From positions 1-46,777 of the forward strand of contig JAAYHY010000040.1 in NCBI GenBank assembly GCA_012735135.1: a stretch of 46,777 nt of DNA, in the 5' to 3' direction. A program made the position numbers and the translations under genes. This document shows positions 1 to 8,973 of the stretch, one piece after another. This stretch comes from Bacillota bacterium (GTDB lineage: Bacteria > Bacillota > UBA4882 > UBA10575). The notes beneath the pieces are model-generated. The model was not told the DNA's origin. It saw only the letters and a program-made list of their open reading frames with translations, and did no database searches. Numbering within the stretch: position 1 is the stretch's first letter; every line of letters begins with the position of its first letter.

Positions 1-56
1 ATCACGATGGCAAAAAAAAGGTTGATCAAACCGATGATGTTGCCGGCATAGTTCAT
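1..56 (-). CDS. 5' end of a membrane-anchored protein, probably LonB protease (truncated by window edge)
   Basis: Only the first 18 codons are in the window. They begin with ATG at 56-54, preceded by a strong GGGGAGG ribosome site 8-9 bases upstream. The peptide starts MNYAGNIIGLINLFFAIV, a hydrophobic N-terminal segment. In many spore formers the gene after clpX is lonB, an ATP-dependent protease with a short N-terminal membrane anchor. Both the position and the anchor fit that, but no catalytic sequence is visible. A terminator separates it from clpX, so it probably has its own promoter or depends on readthrough. Confidence 0.45.
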   Translation of the reverse strand, partial: MNYAGNIIGLINLFFAIV

Positions 57-129
57 CTATTTTTCCTCCCCATGACCTGCTTTCTTCCGTTTATTATCTC
101 CACTGACGCAATTTTCATGAGTAATTTCC

Positions 130-157
130 AAAAAAATAACCCGCTGCCAAGCGGGTT
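130..157 (-). terminator. Rho-independent terminator after clpX
   Basis: On the minus strand an 8-bp perfect stem (AACCCGCT / AGCGGGTT) with a 4-base loop is followed by A and a run of seven T. It lies about 10 bases past the clpX stop codon and should end the tig-clpP-clpX transcript. Confidence 0.85.
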
Positions 158-168
158 TCAAAACTTTG

Positions 169-1434
169 TTACGCTGATTCTTCCTTCTTTTTCTTGCGTT
201 GTTCGGCGCTGGTTGAAAGGAGCGGTTCCTTGTGTTCCTCCACCATTTCCCTGGTAATGACGCACTTTTTCACGTCGCTGCGGGAAGGAACTTCGTACAT
301 CACATCTAAGAGCAGCTTTTCGATGATCGCTCGCAGGCCGCGGGCGCCCGAATTTCGTTTCATCGTCTGGGCGGCAATGGCTTCCAGCGCATCAGGGGTG
401 AATTCCAACTCCACGCCGTCCAGTTCCATCAACTTCTTAAACTGTTTGATCAAGGCGTTTTTCGGTTCCGTTAAGATCCGGATCAAAGCCGCTTCATCCA
501 GAGCATCCAGCGAGACAATGATTGGGAGACGGCCGATGAACTCCGGAATCATGCCGAATTTCAACAAGTCTTCCGGCATCACTTGGCGCAGAATCTCCCC
601 AATCGGCTTCTCCTGCTTGGATTGGATCTCCGCGCCGAAGCCCATGGTCTTCTTCCCGATCCGGCTTTCGATGATCTTTTCCAGGCCATCAAAAGCCCCA
701 CCGCAAATAAAGAGGATGTTGGTGGTATCCAGTTGGATAAACTCCTGGTGGGGGTGTTTCCGCCCGCCCTGAGGGGGAACGGAAGCCACCGTTCCTTCCA
801 AAATCTTCAATAAGGCTTGTTGGACTCCTTCGCCGGATACATCCCTGGTAATGGAAGGGTTTTCGGTTTTGCGGGCAATTTTATCGACTTCATCAATATA
901 AATAATACCCTTCTCCGCCTTTTCCACATCATAGTCGGCCGCCTGGATCAATTTGAGCAGGATATTTTCGACATCCTCACCCACATATCCCGCTTCCGTC
1001 AGGGAGGTGGCATCGGCAATGGCGAACGGAACATTAAGGATCTTGGCCAAAGTCTGGGCAAGTAAGGTTTTTCCGCTACCCGTTGGCCCCATGATCAGAA
1101 TATTACTCTTTTGCAGCTCCACATCGTCAAACATTCCCTCGGCATTAATCCGCTTATAGTGGTTGTAGACGGCGACGGAAAGAGTCTTCTTGGCCTCCTC
1201 TTGACCAATGACATACTGATCAAGAATCGCCTTGATCTCGGCGGGCTTAGGAATGTTCTCCAAATCAAAGGTCGTATCGTCGGTCAATTCTTCATCAATA
1301 ATCTCGTTGCAGAGTTCGATACATTCATCACAGATATAGACCCCGGGTCCGGCGATTAACTTTTTTACCTGTTCTTGTGCCTTTCCACAAAAGGAACACT
1401 TTAACTGCCCTTTGTCATCGCCGAATTTAAACAT
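169..1434 (-). CDS. clpX: ATP-dependent Clp protease ATP-binding subunit ClpX
   Basis: AAA+ unfoldase that recognises tagged substrates and threads them into ClpP in the cytoplasm. The 421-residue length is normal. The N-terminal zinc-binding domain has the four cysteines C13, C16, C35 and C38. Walker A (GPTGSGKT) is at about 116-123, followed by Walker B (IIYIDEVDK), and the arginine-rich RGLRAIIE element is near the C-terminus. The ClpP-docking loop appears as MGFG rather than the usual IGF. The start at 1434 has a GGAAAGAGGTGG ribosome site close upstream. It follows clpP by 24 bases and is the last gene of the tig-clpP-clpX run. Confidence 0.97.
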   Translation of the reverse strand: MFKFGDDKGQLKCSFCGKAQEQVKKLIAGPGVYICDECIELCNEIIDEELTDDTTFDLENIPKPAEIKAILDQYVIGQEEAKKTLSVAVYNHYKRINAEGMFDDVELQKSNILIMGPTGSGKTLLAQTLAKILNVPFAIADATSLTEAGYVGEDVENILLKLIQAADYDVEKAEKGIIYIDEVDKIARKTENPSITRDVSGEGVQQALLKILEGTVASVPPQGGRKHPHQEFIQLDTTNILFICGGAFDGLEKIIESRIGKKTMGFGAEIQSKQEKPIGEILRQVMPEDLLKFGMIPEFIGRLPIIVSLDALDEAALIRILTEPKNALIKQFKKLMELDGVELEFTPDALEAIAAQTMKRNSGARGLRAIIEKLLLDVMYEVPSRSDVKKCVITREMVEEHKEPLLSTSAEQRKKKKEESA

Positions 1435-1458
1435 TTCACCACCTCTTTCCTTGGGAAG

Positions 1459-2049
1459 CTATTTTATTGCTCTTTGGGTGATAATCTCATCAACGAGGCC
1501 GTAGGCTTTCGCTTCTTGGGCACTCATCCAATAATTCCGGTCCACATCATGAGCGATCTTTTCCAAAGGCTGACCGGTATGGCGCGCCAGAATACCATTG
1601 GTCACTTCCCGTAAACGCAAGATCTCCCGGGCTTGAATCTCTATATCGGCCGCCTGCCCCTCGGCGCCCCCTAAAGGCTGATGGATCATTACCCGGGAAT
1701 TGGGCAACGCATAGCGTTTTCCGGTCGCGCCCGCACACAACAACAACGCGGCCATGCTGGCGGCAAAACCCACACAAATGGTGGAGACTTGCGGTTTAAT
1801 ATACTGCATGGCGTCGTAAATAGCCAATCCTGAATAGATTACCCCGCCGGGGCTGTTAATATACACGGAGATATCTTTATCCGGATCTTCACTCTCCAGG
1901 TAAATTAGCTGGGCGACGACTAAATTGGCCATGTTGTCGTCGATGGGACCGCCAATAAAGACGATCCGCTCCTTCAGCAAACGGGAGAAAATATCATAAG
2001 CCCGTTCCCCACGATTGGTTTGTTCAACGACCATCGGGACCAGATTCAT
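1459..2049 (-). CDS. clpP: ATP-dependent Clp protease proteolytic subunit ClpP (Asn at the catalytic Asp position)
   Basis: Self-compartmentalised serine peptidase that partners ClpX. The length, 196 residues, is normal. Ser98 lies in GFAASMAA and His123 in MIHQPLGG, both at canonical positions. The third triad residue, Asp172 of the DTDRD motif in typical ClpPs, is Asn172 here (DVDRNYW, codon AAT). Known Listeria monocytogenes ClpP1 also has Asn172 and has unusual activity, so catalysis may be weak or conditional. The start codon overlaps the tig stop as ATGA, which indicates translational coupling. The N-terminus ([19 protein letters not shown]) matches the family and needs no further processing to align. 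Confidence 0.97.
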   Translation of the reverse strand: MNLVPMVVEQTNRGERAYDIFSRLLKERIVFIGGPIDDNMANLVVAQLIYLESEDPDKDISVYINSPGGVIYSGLAIYDAMQYIKPQVSTICVGFAASMAALLLCAGATGKRYALPNSRVMIHQPLGGAEGQAADIEIQAREILRLREVTNGILARHTGQPLEKIAHDVDRNYWMSAQEAKAYGLVDEIITQRAIK

Positions 2050-3395
2050 TCTGCTTTCACCTCTTCCTCTTTTTCGTCGGCGGTAACCGCCGGAGCAGTC
2101 TCAACCTCCCCGGTCGCCGCATCCACGATAAACTTCACAGTTTTTTCCCGCTCCAGGGAAGACAGTACTCCTTCGATAAAATCAGGGTTCTTCCCCTTCA
2201 GGACTTCCTCTTGCGCGGCCGGCGGGTAAAACTGGAGTAGATACTGGACTCTCTCTTTTAGTTCGTCCTGACTGACCGTAATTCCTTCTGCTTTTGTAAT
2301 GGCCGACAGCACCAGGTCGGTTTTTACCCGCTCCTCAGCCTGTGGCCGGAGTTCTTCCCGCATCTTCTCTAGGGTTTGCCCGGTATGCGCTAAATACTCC
2401 TCCAATTTTAACCCTCTGGCTTCCAAATCATGCTCCAGGTGGTGCACCATATGGTCCACTTCCCGCCGGATCAAAGTATCAGTAAGCTGAACTTTACTCT
2501 CTGCCACCACTTTCTTAATCACTTCATTTTCCAACCGGCGCCGGGCCTCTTTTTCTTTATATTCCTGGAGCCGCTTCCGTTGGGCCTCTTCTAAAGCAGC
2601 CAAGGTCTCGTATTCTCCCATACTTTTGGCAAAATCATCATCCAAGGCCGGCAGTTCTTTGGTTTTAATTTCATGGAGTTTAACCTTGAAGACCACTGCT
2701 TTACCGGCCAGATCCTTTTGATGGTATTCTTCCGGGAAGGTCAAGTTCAACTCCCGCTCCTCCCCGGGGGCCATCCCGATAAGACCATCCTCAAAACCCG
2801 GAATAAACCGGCCGGCGCCTACTTCTATAGTATATCCTTGAGCGGCGCCTCCGGGGAATGGTTTTTGGTCTAAATATCCCTCAAAATCAATAACAGCAAA
2901 ATCGCCCTTTTCTAAATTTTGCTTATCACAGGCGACCAATTCCGCATGGCGTTCCTGAAGGGCTTTCAGCTCCTGCCGCACCTCTTCATCGGTCACCACC
3001 GGTTCTTCCTTTTCGACTTTTATTTCTTTGTAGGCGCCAAGCTCAACCTCGGGGAGGACTTCCACTTCGGCCTGGAAGGCAAAGGGTTTTCCTTCTTCAA
3101 TTGCCCCGTCAAAATCGATCTTGGGATTATCCACCGGTTCTAGTTTATGTTCACGGACCGCTTCATAATAACCTTTGGTGACTAAGATTTCCACCGCATC
3201 CTGGTGGAAGATTTCTTTTCCGAATTGTTGTTCCAGAATAAAGCGGGGGGTCTTCCCTTTCCGGAAGCCGGGGACACTAACCTGCTTGACCACTTTTTTA
3301 TAAGCTTGGGTAAAAGCGGCGGCCACTTCCTCCGGATTGGCCTCGAACTTTAACAAAACGCGATTATTATCCAGTTTATCCAGGGTTGACTGCAT
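2046..3395 (-). CDS. tig: Trigger factor, ribosome-associated chaperone
   Basis: Ribosome-bound chaperone with peptidyl-prolyl isomerase activity that meets nascent chains at the exit tunnel. The ribosome-binding signature GFRKGKTP is at residues 43-50. The FKBP-type domain follows at about 160-245 ([25 protein letters not shown]), and a long helical C-terminal domain occupies the rest. The length, 449 residues, is usual. The ATG at 3395 has AAGGTGG about 8 bases upstream, and a TATACT -10-like element lies on the minus strand at 3442-3447. It is the first gene of a tig-clpP-clpX operon; the ATGA overlap with clpP is tight. The C-terminal tail is rich in Glu and Lys. Confidence 0.97.
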   Translation of the reverse strand: MQSTLDKLDNNRVLLKFEANPEEVAAAFTQAYKKVVKQVSVPGFRKGKTPRFILEQQFGKEIFHQDAVEILVTKGYYEAVREHKLEPVDNPKIDFDGAIEEGKPFAFQAEVEVLPEVELGAYKEIKVEKEEPVVTDEEVRQELKALQERHAELVACDKQNLEKGDFAVIDFEGYLDQKPFPGGAAQGYTIEVGAGRFIPGFEDGLIGMAPGEERELNLTFPEEYHQKDLAGKAVVFKVKLHEIKTKELPALDDDFAKSMGEYETLAALEEAQRKRLQEYKEKEARRRLENEVIKKVVAESKVQLTDTLIRREVDHMVHHLEHDLEARGLKLEEYLAHTGQTLEKMREELRPQAEERVKTDLVLSAITKAEGITVSQDELKERVQYLLQFYPPAAQEEVLKGKNPDFIEGVLSSLEREKTVKFIVDAATGEVETAPAVTADEKEEEVKAE

Positions 3396-3480
3396 AACTA
3401 TCCACCTTACCTCTCATCTCTAAAATTAACAGATTATGGTTAGTATAACCAAAATAACCAAGAACCGCCATGGCAATGCG

Positions 3481-3511
3481 GAGCCGATAAAACCTAGGGT
3501 TTTATCGGCTC
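3481..3511. other. Long perfect hairpin upstream of tig
   Basis: A 14-bp perfect inverted repeat (GAGCCGATAAAACC / GGTTTTATCGGCTC) has a 3-base loop. It lies 86 bases upstream of the tig start and about 100 bases past the 3' end of tRNA-Leu. Neither strand has a T-run after the stem, so it is not a classic terminator. It could be a protein-binding operator, an attenuator or a processing site. Confidence 0.6.
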
Positions 3512-3580
3512 GTTTCCTGCGATCATTCAGGCATACCATGGCTAAATTGTAACTTTCCATTAATCCAGTGTCAAGTTAAT

Positions 3581-3607
3581 AAAAGAAAAAAAACGGTTGA
3601 CACCGTT
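3581..3607 (-). terminator. Rho-independent terminator of tRNA-Leu
   Basis: On the minus strand a stem AACGGT / ACCGTT with a 4-base loop is followed by a run of eight T and then CTTTT. It begins about 7 bases after the encoded CCA of the tRNA gene. Confidence 0.8.
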
Positions 3608-3613
3608 ATTTTC

Positions 3614-3696
3614 TGGTGCGAGAGAGGGGACTTGAACCCCTACGGTTGCCCACTAGATCCTAAGTCTAGCGCGTGTGCCAATTCCGCCACTCTCGC
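3614..3696 (-). tRNA. tRNA-Leu (anticodon TAG)
   Basis: Minus strand, 83 bases, with CCA encoded at the 3' end (3616-3614). The acceptor stem GCGAGAG pairs with CTCTCGC. The anticodon stem CTAGA / TCTAG closes the loop CTTAGGA, giving anticodon TAG (3662-3660). The T arm contains GGTTCAAGTCC. A long variable arm, as expected for a class II leucine tRNA, lies between the anticodon and T arms (GTGGGCAACCGTA). Confidence 0.96.
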
Positions 3697-3719
3697 TAAC
3701 CTTCTGTTAAACCCGCTTT

Positions 3720-3752
3720 ATTATACTACCATAAAAAGCGGCGGACCGTCAA
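3720..3752 (-). promoter_or_regulatory. Probable promoter of tRNA-Leu
   Basis: On the minus strand TTGACG (3752-3747) resembles a -35 box. The -10 region reads TAGTATAAT: TAGTAT is 18 bases downstream, while the better TATAAT hexamer is 21 bases away. The -10 ends about 24 bases before the tRNA 5' end. The match is good but the spacing is ambiguous. Confidence 0.5.
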
Positions 3753-3832
3753 TCTCCTTCTTCTAGCCCTCCTTAGAAAATAGCCCTGGTTCTTCCCCCG
3801 GCTTTGATTAATTCACTGGCCGGCATGGGCGA

Positions 3833-4513
3833 CTACACCGCAAAGACATGGCGCCCAATCCGCGTGGTGACGGTCCGCGACCAAATCCAGGCGGAGGTCG
3901 TTTTCCCCGGATTGTAGAAATACAAAGCGCCGTTGGTCGGATCCCACCCCGCCTTCGCCAGCCGGGCGGCCCGGTAAGCGGTGGCGTCCGGTTGCAGCCA
4001 GATTTGGCCGTCCCGGACGGTACAGAACTCGCCTTTTTTAAAGACGACGCTCCACAGGTCATCGGGGAAATTGGGGTTTTTAACCCGGTTAATCAGGACC
4101 GCGCCGACGGCCACTTGTCCCTCCAGCGGCTCGCCCCGGGCTTCAGCGTAAATCACCCGGGCCAATAAATGGAGGTCGACCGGATCCGGTTGCCGGTTCG
4201 TGGCCGGATTAGCCGCGGTGCTTGGGGTTGACGCCGGCGTTTGCTGCTGTTCCTGGCGAACAGGCGGAGCCGGCGGCGGACTTTGGCTTGTTTTTTCCCT
4301 TTCCGCCGATAGCGCGCCCCCGGATTGATCGGCGGCCGGAACCGATCTTTCCGTTGTTACCGCTGTTTTTGCCGCTTTCGTCCGGTGAGCCGCTGGCGCC
4401 GGCACAAAGATACTAAAGCCCAAGATCCCTAAGAAAGGAACTGCCCAACAAAGGAAGAAAACTAAGGCCACCCAGCGTTTGTGTTGGGGTTTAATGAAAG
4501 AGATAAGTTGCAC
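3833..4513 (-). CDS. Membrane-anchored cell wall hydrolase, SleB/CwlJ family
   Basis: Predicted peptidoglycan lytic enzyme of the Hydrolase_2 family, used by spore formers for cortex lysis at germination or for wall turnover. I place the start at the GTG at 4513 because GGAGGTG lies 6 bases upstream; the ATG at 4561 has no ribosome site. The 226-residue protein has a short basic N-terminus, one membrane segment (about 15-38), a linker rich in Pro, Ala and Gln (to about 110), and a C-terminal catalytic domain. In that domain YAEARGEP carries the conserved Glu, followed by VAVGAVLINRV and ALYFYNP. SleB's usual peptidoglycan-binding repeat is absent; only a membrane anchor and linker precede the domain. 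No ypeB-like partner is adjacent. It appears to stand alone between tRNA-Leu and the gene at 4625. Confidence 0.85.
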   Translation of the reverse strand: MQLISFIKPQHKRWVALVFFLCWAVPFLGILGFSIFVPAPAAHRTKAAKTAVTTERSVPAADQSGGALSAEREKTSQSPPPAPPVRQEQQQTPASTPSTAANPATNRQPDPVDLHLLARVIYAEARGEPLEGQVAVGAVLINRVKNPNFPDDLWSVVFKKGEFCTVRDGQIWLQPDATAYRAARLAKAGWDPTNGALYFYNPGKTTSAWIWSRTVTTRIGRHVFAV

Positions 4514-4624
4514 CGTTTTCACCTCCATATCCGTTTCCATCAAGTATCTAGATGATAACATAAGAACAGGGAGGTGAATAACCCCTTAACCTTTGCCAGT
4601 CCGGGAAAATACGCCCTTAATTAG

Positions 4625-5113
4625 TTAATTGTAGGACAAACCCAACCCGAGAAAAATCGCATTGGCCTGGCTGTTGTAACCCACACGGACCAACAAGGGC
4701 GGGAGGATCTGATAAAAAGCTTCCACCTCGTAGATGACCAGCTGCGAAGGGACCAAACATTTTACCCCGCCGCTCAATAAAAAGGGGGAATAACTATTAT
4801 GGTAATTAAAGCCGGCGCCAAACAAAAAATCCAGTTTGTTCCCGATGTTCGCACCGACCATCGCATACAAACCCGAATCATTGGTAAAATGCGCCAGTGT
4901 GCTACTAATTTGGATCTCCGAGGCAAAAACCCCGTTGATTTGGCTGGAAACAATTTTGGTCGCGACATCATCTTCGTGGCGGTAGCCCATCTCCCTACCC
5001 GTCTGGCCCAGATCCATCCCCAACCAGACCGTATTCTCCCAGGCTCCGTAAGCGATTGTGGCCATTGATACAACCAATACTAGGGCAAGGATTATCGTCA
5101 CTAAACCTTTCAT
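4625..5113 (-). CDS. Small secreted beta-barrel-like protein of unknown function
   Basis: I do not recognise a named family. The start is taken at the ATG at 5113, which has GGAGGCG about 7 bases upstream; an in-frame ATG at 5143 lacks one. The 162-residue product has a clear signal peptide (about 1-23, ending near TIAYGA) with no lipobox cysteine. The rest alternates hydrophobic and polar residues with many Gly and aromatic residues, for example YAMVGANIGNKLDFLFGAGF and FLGLGLSYN. This is the pattern of a small outer-membrane barrel. It is about the size expected for an 8-strand barrel. A barrel would imply an outer membrane, as other genes here also suggest. It sits downstream of the response-regulator gene, with a separating gap of about 140 bases. 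Confidence 0.6.
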   Translation of the reverse strand: MKGLVTIILALVLVVSMATIAYGAWENTVWLGMDLGQTGREMGYRHEDDVATKIVSSQINGVFASEIQISSTLAHFTNDSGLYAMVGANIGNKLDFLFGAGFNYHNSYSPFLLSGGVKCLVPSQLVIYEVEAFYQILPPLLVRVGYNSQANAIFLGLGLSYN

Positions 5114-5256
5114 GCGAAGATCGCCTCCTACAAAGATTTCCACAAAAAAACCGCTCCCGTGTGTTAATTATTGAAACGGTCGAAAGTATCAGCGGCAACC
5201 AACCCCTAATATTAGGTTCGTAGCCAAAAAGGTAATTCCTGCATCTTAAGGATAAT

Positions 5257-6904
5257 TTAAGGGACGATTCTCTTTTCTTCGCGGTAATACTTTTCATAAG
5301 TGAGAGGAGTCATTCCGAGGTAATGTTTAAATACTTTAAAAAAATAATTATAATTAGTAAAACCAACTTCTTCCGCGATCTCCTTGATCAGAGAGCCACC
5401 ATTTTCAATCAGGCTTTTCGCCTTCTTGATTCGGAAAGTATTAAGGTAACTCTACGACCCCTTGTCCGCAATCCTGTTTAAATCTCCTACTTAGATAAGA
5501 ACTATTCACCCCTACTGCCTCGGCGATCTGTCGCAGCCCAATCGGTTTTTGGTAGTTCAGCTGGATGAACCGGATGGCCCTTCGTGTCACTTCCGTCAAA
5601 TTGTCATCTAAATAATACAATTCCATGACTTCGATCAGTTTATTATAGAGCGCAAAAAGCCAATCTTTAACCTCTTGGATCGTATCAAAACGTTCTAACT
5701 GGGTGAATGGGTTATGGTTTTCCGGGTAAACCATTTCACTTGGAAGTTCAAAGTCACGGATCAGCCGGTTGGCGATACTCACCAGATTAATAAAAACCAT
5801 CTTACTGGTACTAACCTTTGGTTGGTAACGTTGGATCCGCGCAAAAATAGTATTAAGAATCTGGCTTAATCCCTCTCGGTTCTGAGTTTTTACCAACTCC
5901 AATAAGCGTTTTTCCTCTTTAACTTCCAAAAGGGGAAGGTTTACTGACCTTTGATCAACCGCATGGTCATAAAAAACCTGGTCTTTACCTTGATAAAACC
6001 GTTTTTCCAACATCTGCTCCGCTTGCCGGTAAAAGAAACATAACTTCGAAATAACGTTACAGATTTCGCTGACGCCAAAACAAACCGTTATATTCAAATA
6101 CCGCTTGAGAGTTGCCCTGATTCGGTTCAAGGCCGTAAATACCTGGTTATACATCTTTTGATTACTGCAAATGTCGTCAAAGGAAAAAATGATTACAAAT
6201 TTTCTTTCCGCCAGTGGAGAAATTAAAGTTTGGCCCGAATCTTTAAGAATCTCCGCAGCAATATTCACTAACGACCGGACTAAATCGCTTAACTCAGCTG
6301 CCGAATACCGCTCTTGCAATAACGGATAATCATCAATCACTCCTGCCGCCACGATCAGGTTTTTCATCTTCAAGTTTAAATTAAGATTTTTAATGGTGTT
6401 GCCAATCTCCGCCTCATTCGGGTGTTCCTCGAAGATTAACTTTTTTATGAAATTCTCTACTAATACTGAACGCCCCAAGTCAATTTGTTCTTTGATCTGT
6501 TTTTGATCCTTCTCCCTTCGCTGTTCTTGGCTGATCATTCGTTTTACCGAACGTAAAACGTTGATTAGCGCTTCGGGTGTTAGGGTGTGTTTGAGAAGAT
6601 AGTCAATCGCCCCCATTTTTAAACTTTGTTTTACATATTCAAAGTCCTTATAAGCACTTAAGGCGATCACCTTAAGCCGCGGATTACTATCAAGAACTTG
6701 TTGAATTAAACTTACCCCATTAATTCCTGGCATATTCATGTCAGTGATCATCAGGTCGGGATTGACCGTCGTTATTAAATCTATGGCTTCAGCCCCATTA
6801 ACGGCTGTCCCACAGATCGTAAAATCCTCTGCTTCCCAGGAAATTAACTGTTTAAGAATGGTATGAAAAAATACGTCATCATCAACGATGATGGTTTTAA
6901 GCAT
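5257..6904 (-). pseudogene. YesN-like response regulator, AraC-type output (frameshifted)
   Basis: Transcription regulator of a sugar-responsive two-component pair. The receiver domain (about 1-120) has the phospho-acceptor Asp in MITDMNMPG. A long linker domain follows, then an AraC-type double helix-turn-helix. The open frame stops early after GQGVVELP. One base later the missing second half reads on in another frame (YLNTFRIKKA, EIAEEVGFTNYNYFFKVFK) to a stop at 5259-5257. Removing one A from the AA at 5448-5449 (TT on the coding strand) restores VVEYLNTFR and a 548-residue protein. As read, the second helix-turn-helix is lost and DNA binding should fail. It may be a real mutation or a sequence error. 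The kinase gene ends 13 bases upstream, so the two genes are one operon. Confidence 0.85.
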
Positions 6905-6917
6905 CTCCCATTCCCCT

Positions 6918-8733
6918 TTATTTAATAATTGGCAAACTTATTTCCACCATTGTAAAATGATTGGGACAACTTTCAAGGCGCAACCCGTATTTATCACCGA
7001 AAAAAAGTTTGATTCGTTCTTGAACATTTTTAAGCCCGATCCCGGAAAAACGATCGGACGAGCCATTGTTTCCCGCCAGAACTTTTTTGATTGTCTCTTC
7101 TGACATTCCGACACCATCATCGGTAATGGTAAAGTATAATTTACCCTCATACAGATAACCCTTAACCTCAACCTCGCCTGCTCCTTTTTTAAGCCCAATC
7201 CCATGGATGATCGCATTTTCCAAGATCGGTTGGAGTAAAAATTTGGGGATCTTACAATCGAGAATCTCTTCTTCCAGCATAAAGGTGACCTGAAATTTTT
7301 GGTAGTACCTGTATTCCTGGATATTTAAATAATTACGCAGGTAATCAAGTTCTTTCTGGACCGTAATCAACTCTTCATCTTTGCCCATACTGGCATGGAG
7401 AAGATGAATAATCGAACTTAGTAAAGACGCCAAATTTTCCGCATTTTGCGCGCTAGCCAGTAAACGTGCAGTATTAAGCAAATTTGATAAAAAATGAGGG
7501 TTAATCTGGGCCTGTAAAGCCATTAGTTCCGCCTTTCGCTTTTGACTTTCTTTGTTCTGAATATCGTTCATCAGCACTTTAATCTCTTTAACCATCGCAT
7601 TAAAATGGTGGGTTACCAACGCAATCTCATCCCTGCTGTTATCTGGAACATTGAAGGAAAGATTACCCTGTTTTACTTCATTCATTGCCTTAATTAAACT
7701 ATGCAACGGCGTAACAATACTTTTGGTAAACAAAATTGATAAAAGAACGGCCAGTGAAAAACAGCCCAAGCCTAGCAGGAAAATTTTCCACCGGATGATC
7801 CCCGCTTCGGCGTTAAGATAGGTATAGGGAATCGTGGCTACTACGTACCAATCAGCACTTTCAAGGTTGGCAAAAGTAACTAAGTACGGGTTATCCTTTA
7901 TATCCATTGTAAACACATTTATTCCGGCTTTTTCATACGCGCGAAGGTTGGTAATTAGCGTCTCCTCAAAATAAGGTTTTTTAAAGGGGATGCCGGCCGT
8001 TCGGCTCGAAACGATAATTCCCTTTCCATCAATAATAAAGAGATCGGCGCCTGGACCTAAATCGATCTCTTCATAAATTTCCGCAAAAAAGCGTTCGTTC
8101 GTGCGAATCAAAACCGAACCGATGTACTCCCCTTCATATAAACTTTTGATCACCCTTCCCACCAGTAAGCCATTGCGATAATCGATAATCCGTTCCACAA
8201 TATGTTCTTCATCTTCCCAATTAACCGCCGCCCAAACGGAGCCACCGTTACGCCTTTTAATCTCCGTTAATATCGGATCCTGAACCCTAAACTTTAATTT
8301 ATAACCTTCATCACCATAGGCTATAATCCAATCGTTATTTACGGTAAATAATAACACATCAGAAACATCATGGAGGAAGGAGAATTTTTTAACCAACAAA
8401 TCGCGAATAGCATATTTAGCATTGATCTTTCCCATTCTGTTAAAGTGTAATAATTCGCTAACAGGTCTGGACCAGTTCGGAAAAGCCGATTTCAATCGTG
8501 TCGTATTCCAATCTTTTCATTTCGACCTGAATATTACGGGCTATTTGATTAACTACTTGTTGGGAATAGGTATTTATTTTGTTCTGAATCGCCTGGCTTA
8601 ATTGGCGGTTGGCGAAATAACCGGTAATCGCCATCGGTAAAAGAGCAAATAGTAAAAATAAAGTAACCATTCGAGTTTGAATTTTCGTATTCCGGATCCG
8701 CCAAAAGGCTCTACCTTTAAGATTCAGCTTGAT
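6918..8733 (-). pseudogene. YesM-like sensor histidine kinase (frameshifted, ATG start lost)
   Basis: Membrane sensor kinase partnered with the regulator at 5257. Reconstructed order: N-terminal membrane helix (VTLFLLFALLPMAITGYF), extracellular sensing domain, second membrane helix, HAMP linker, His_kinase domain with LQAQINPHFLSN (phospho-His), N box (NAIIHGIG) and ATP-binding GVGM and GIGLKN. Two defects are visible. A one-base insertion near 8464-8465 (GG, CC on the coding strand) splits SELVQT from SELLHFNRMG. The codon best placed after the GGAGG at 8748-8744 is ATC (8733-8731), where ATG would give MKLNLKGRAFW. The next in-frame ATG is at 8670, without a ribosome site. With one base removed the reading from 8733 gives 604 residues. 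Confidence 0.8.
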
Positions 8734-8850
8734 TTTTAGCTAACCTCCTTCTTCTCTCCCGCAATCTTATTCCACGAGTATGAGATGGAGTAACTACCTA
8801 GGAAATAGCTCTGATCTTCACCCGACCTCGATTATAACTTAATATAACTT

Positions 8851-8964
8851 ACCGACTCTACACTGGCGGTAGTCGGTGTGAACAACCAATTTATTCGCGG
8901 CTGGGGTTGTCGCCTGGCTTTAATTTCATTACTACGCTCAAACTGGCGGTAGCCAGTGTCAGCG
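8851..8964. repeat. Two similar hairpin elements between importer and kinase genes
   Basis: The 11-base core ACTGGCGGTAG occurs at 8862-8872 and 8942-8952, followed by TCGGTGT and CCAGTGT respectively. The first lies within an inverted repeat ACCGACT / AGTCGGT (8851-8857, 8871-8877). The second forms ACTGGC-GGTA-GCCAGT (8942-8957), flanked by CGCT and AGCG. The second is about 10 bases past the last permease stop and may act as an mRNA 3' end; neither has a T-run. A related string containing GGTAGCCAGT and GCCAGTGT occurs near 39915-39940. Confidence 0.45.
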
Positions 8965-8973
8965 ATTACCGGA

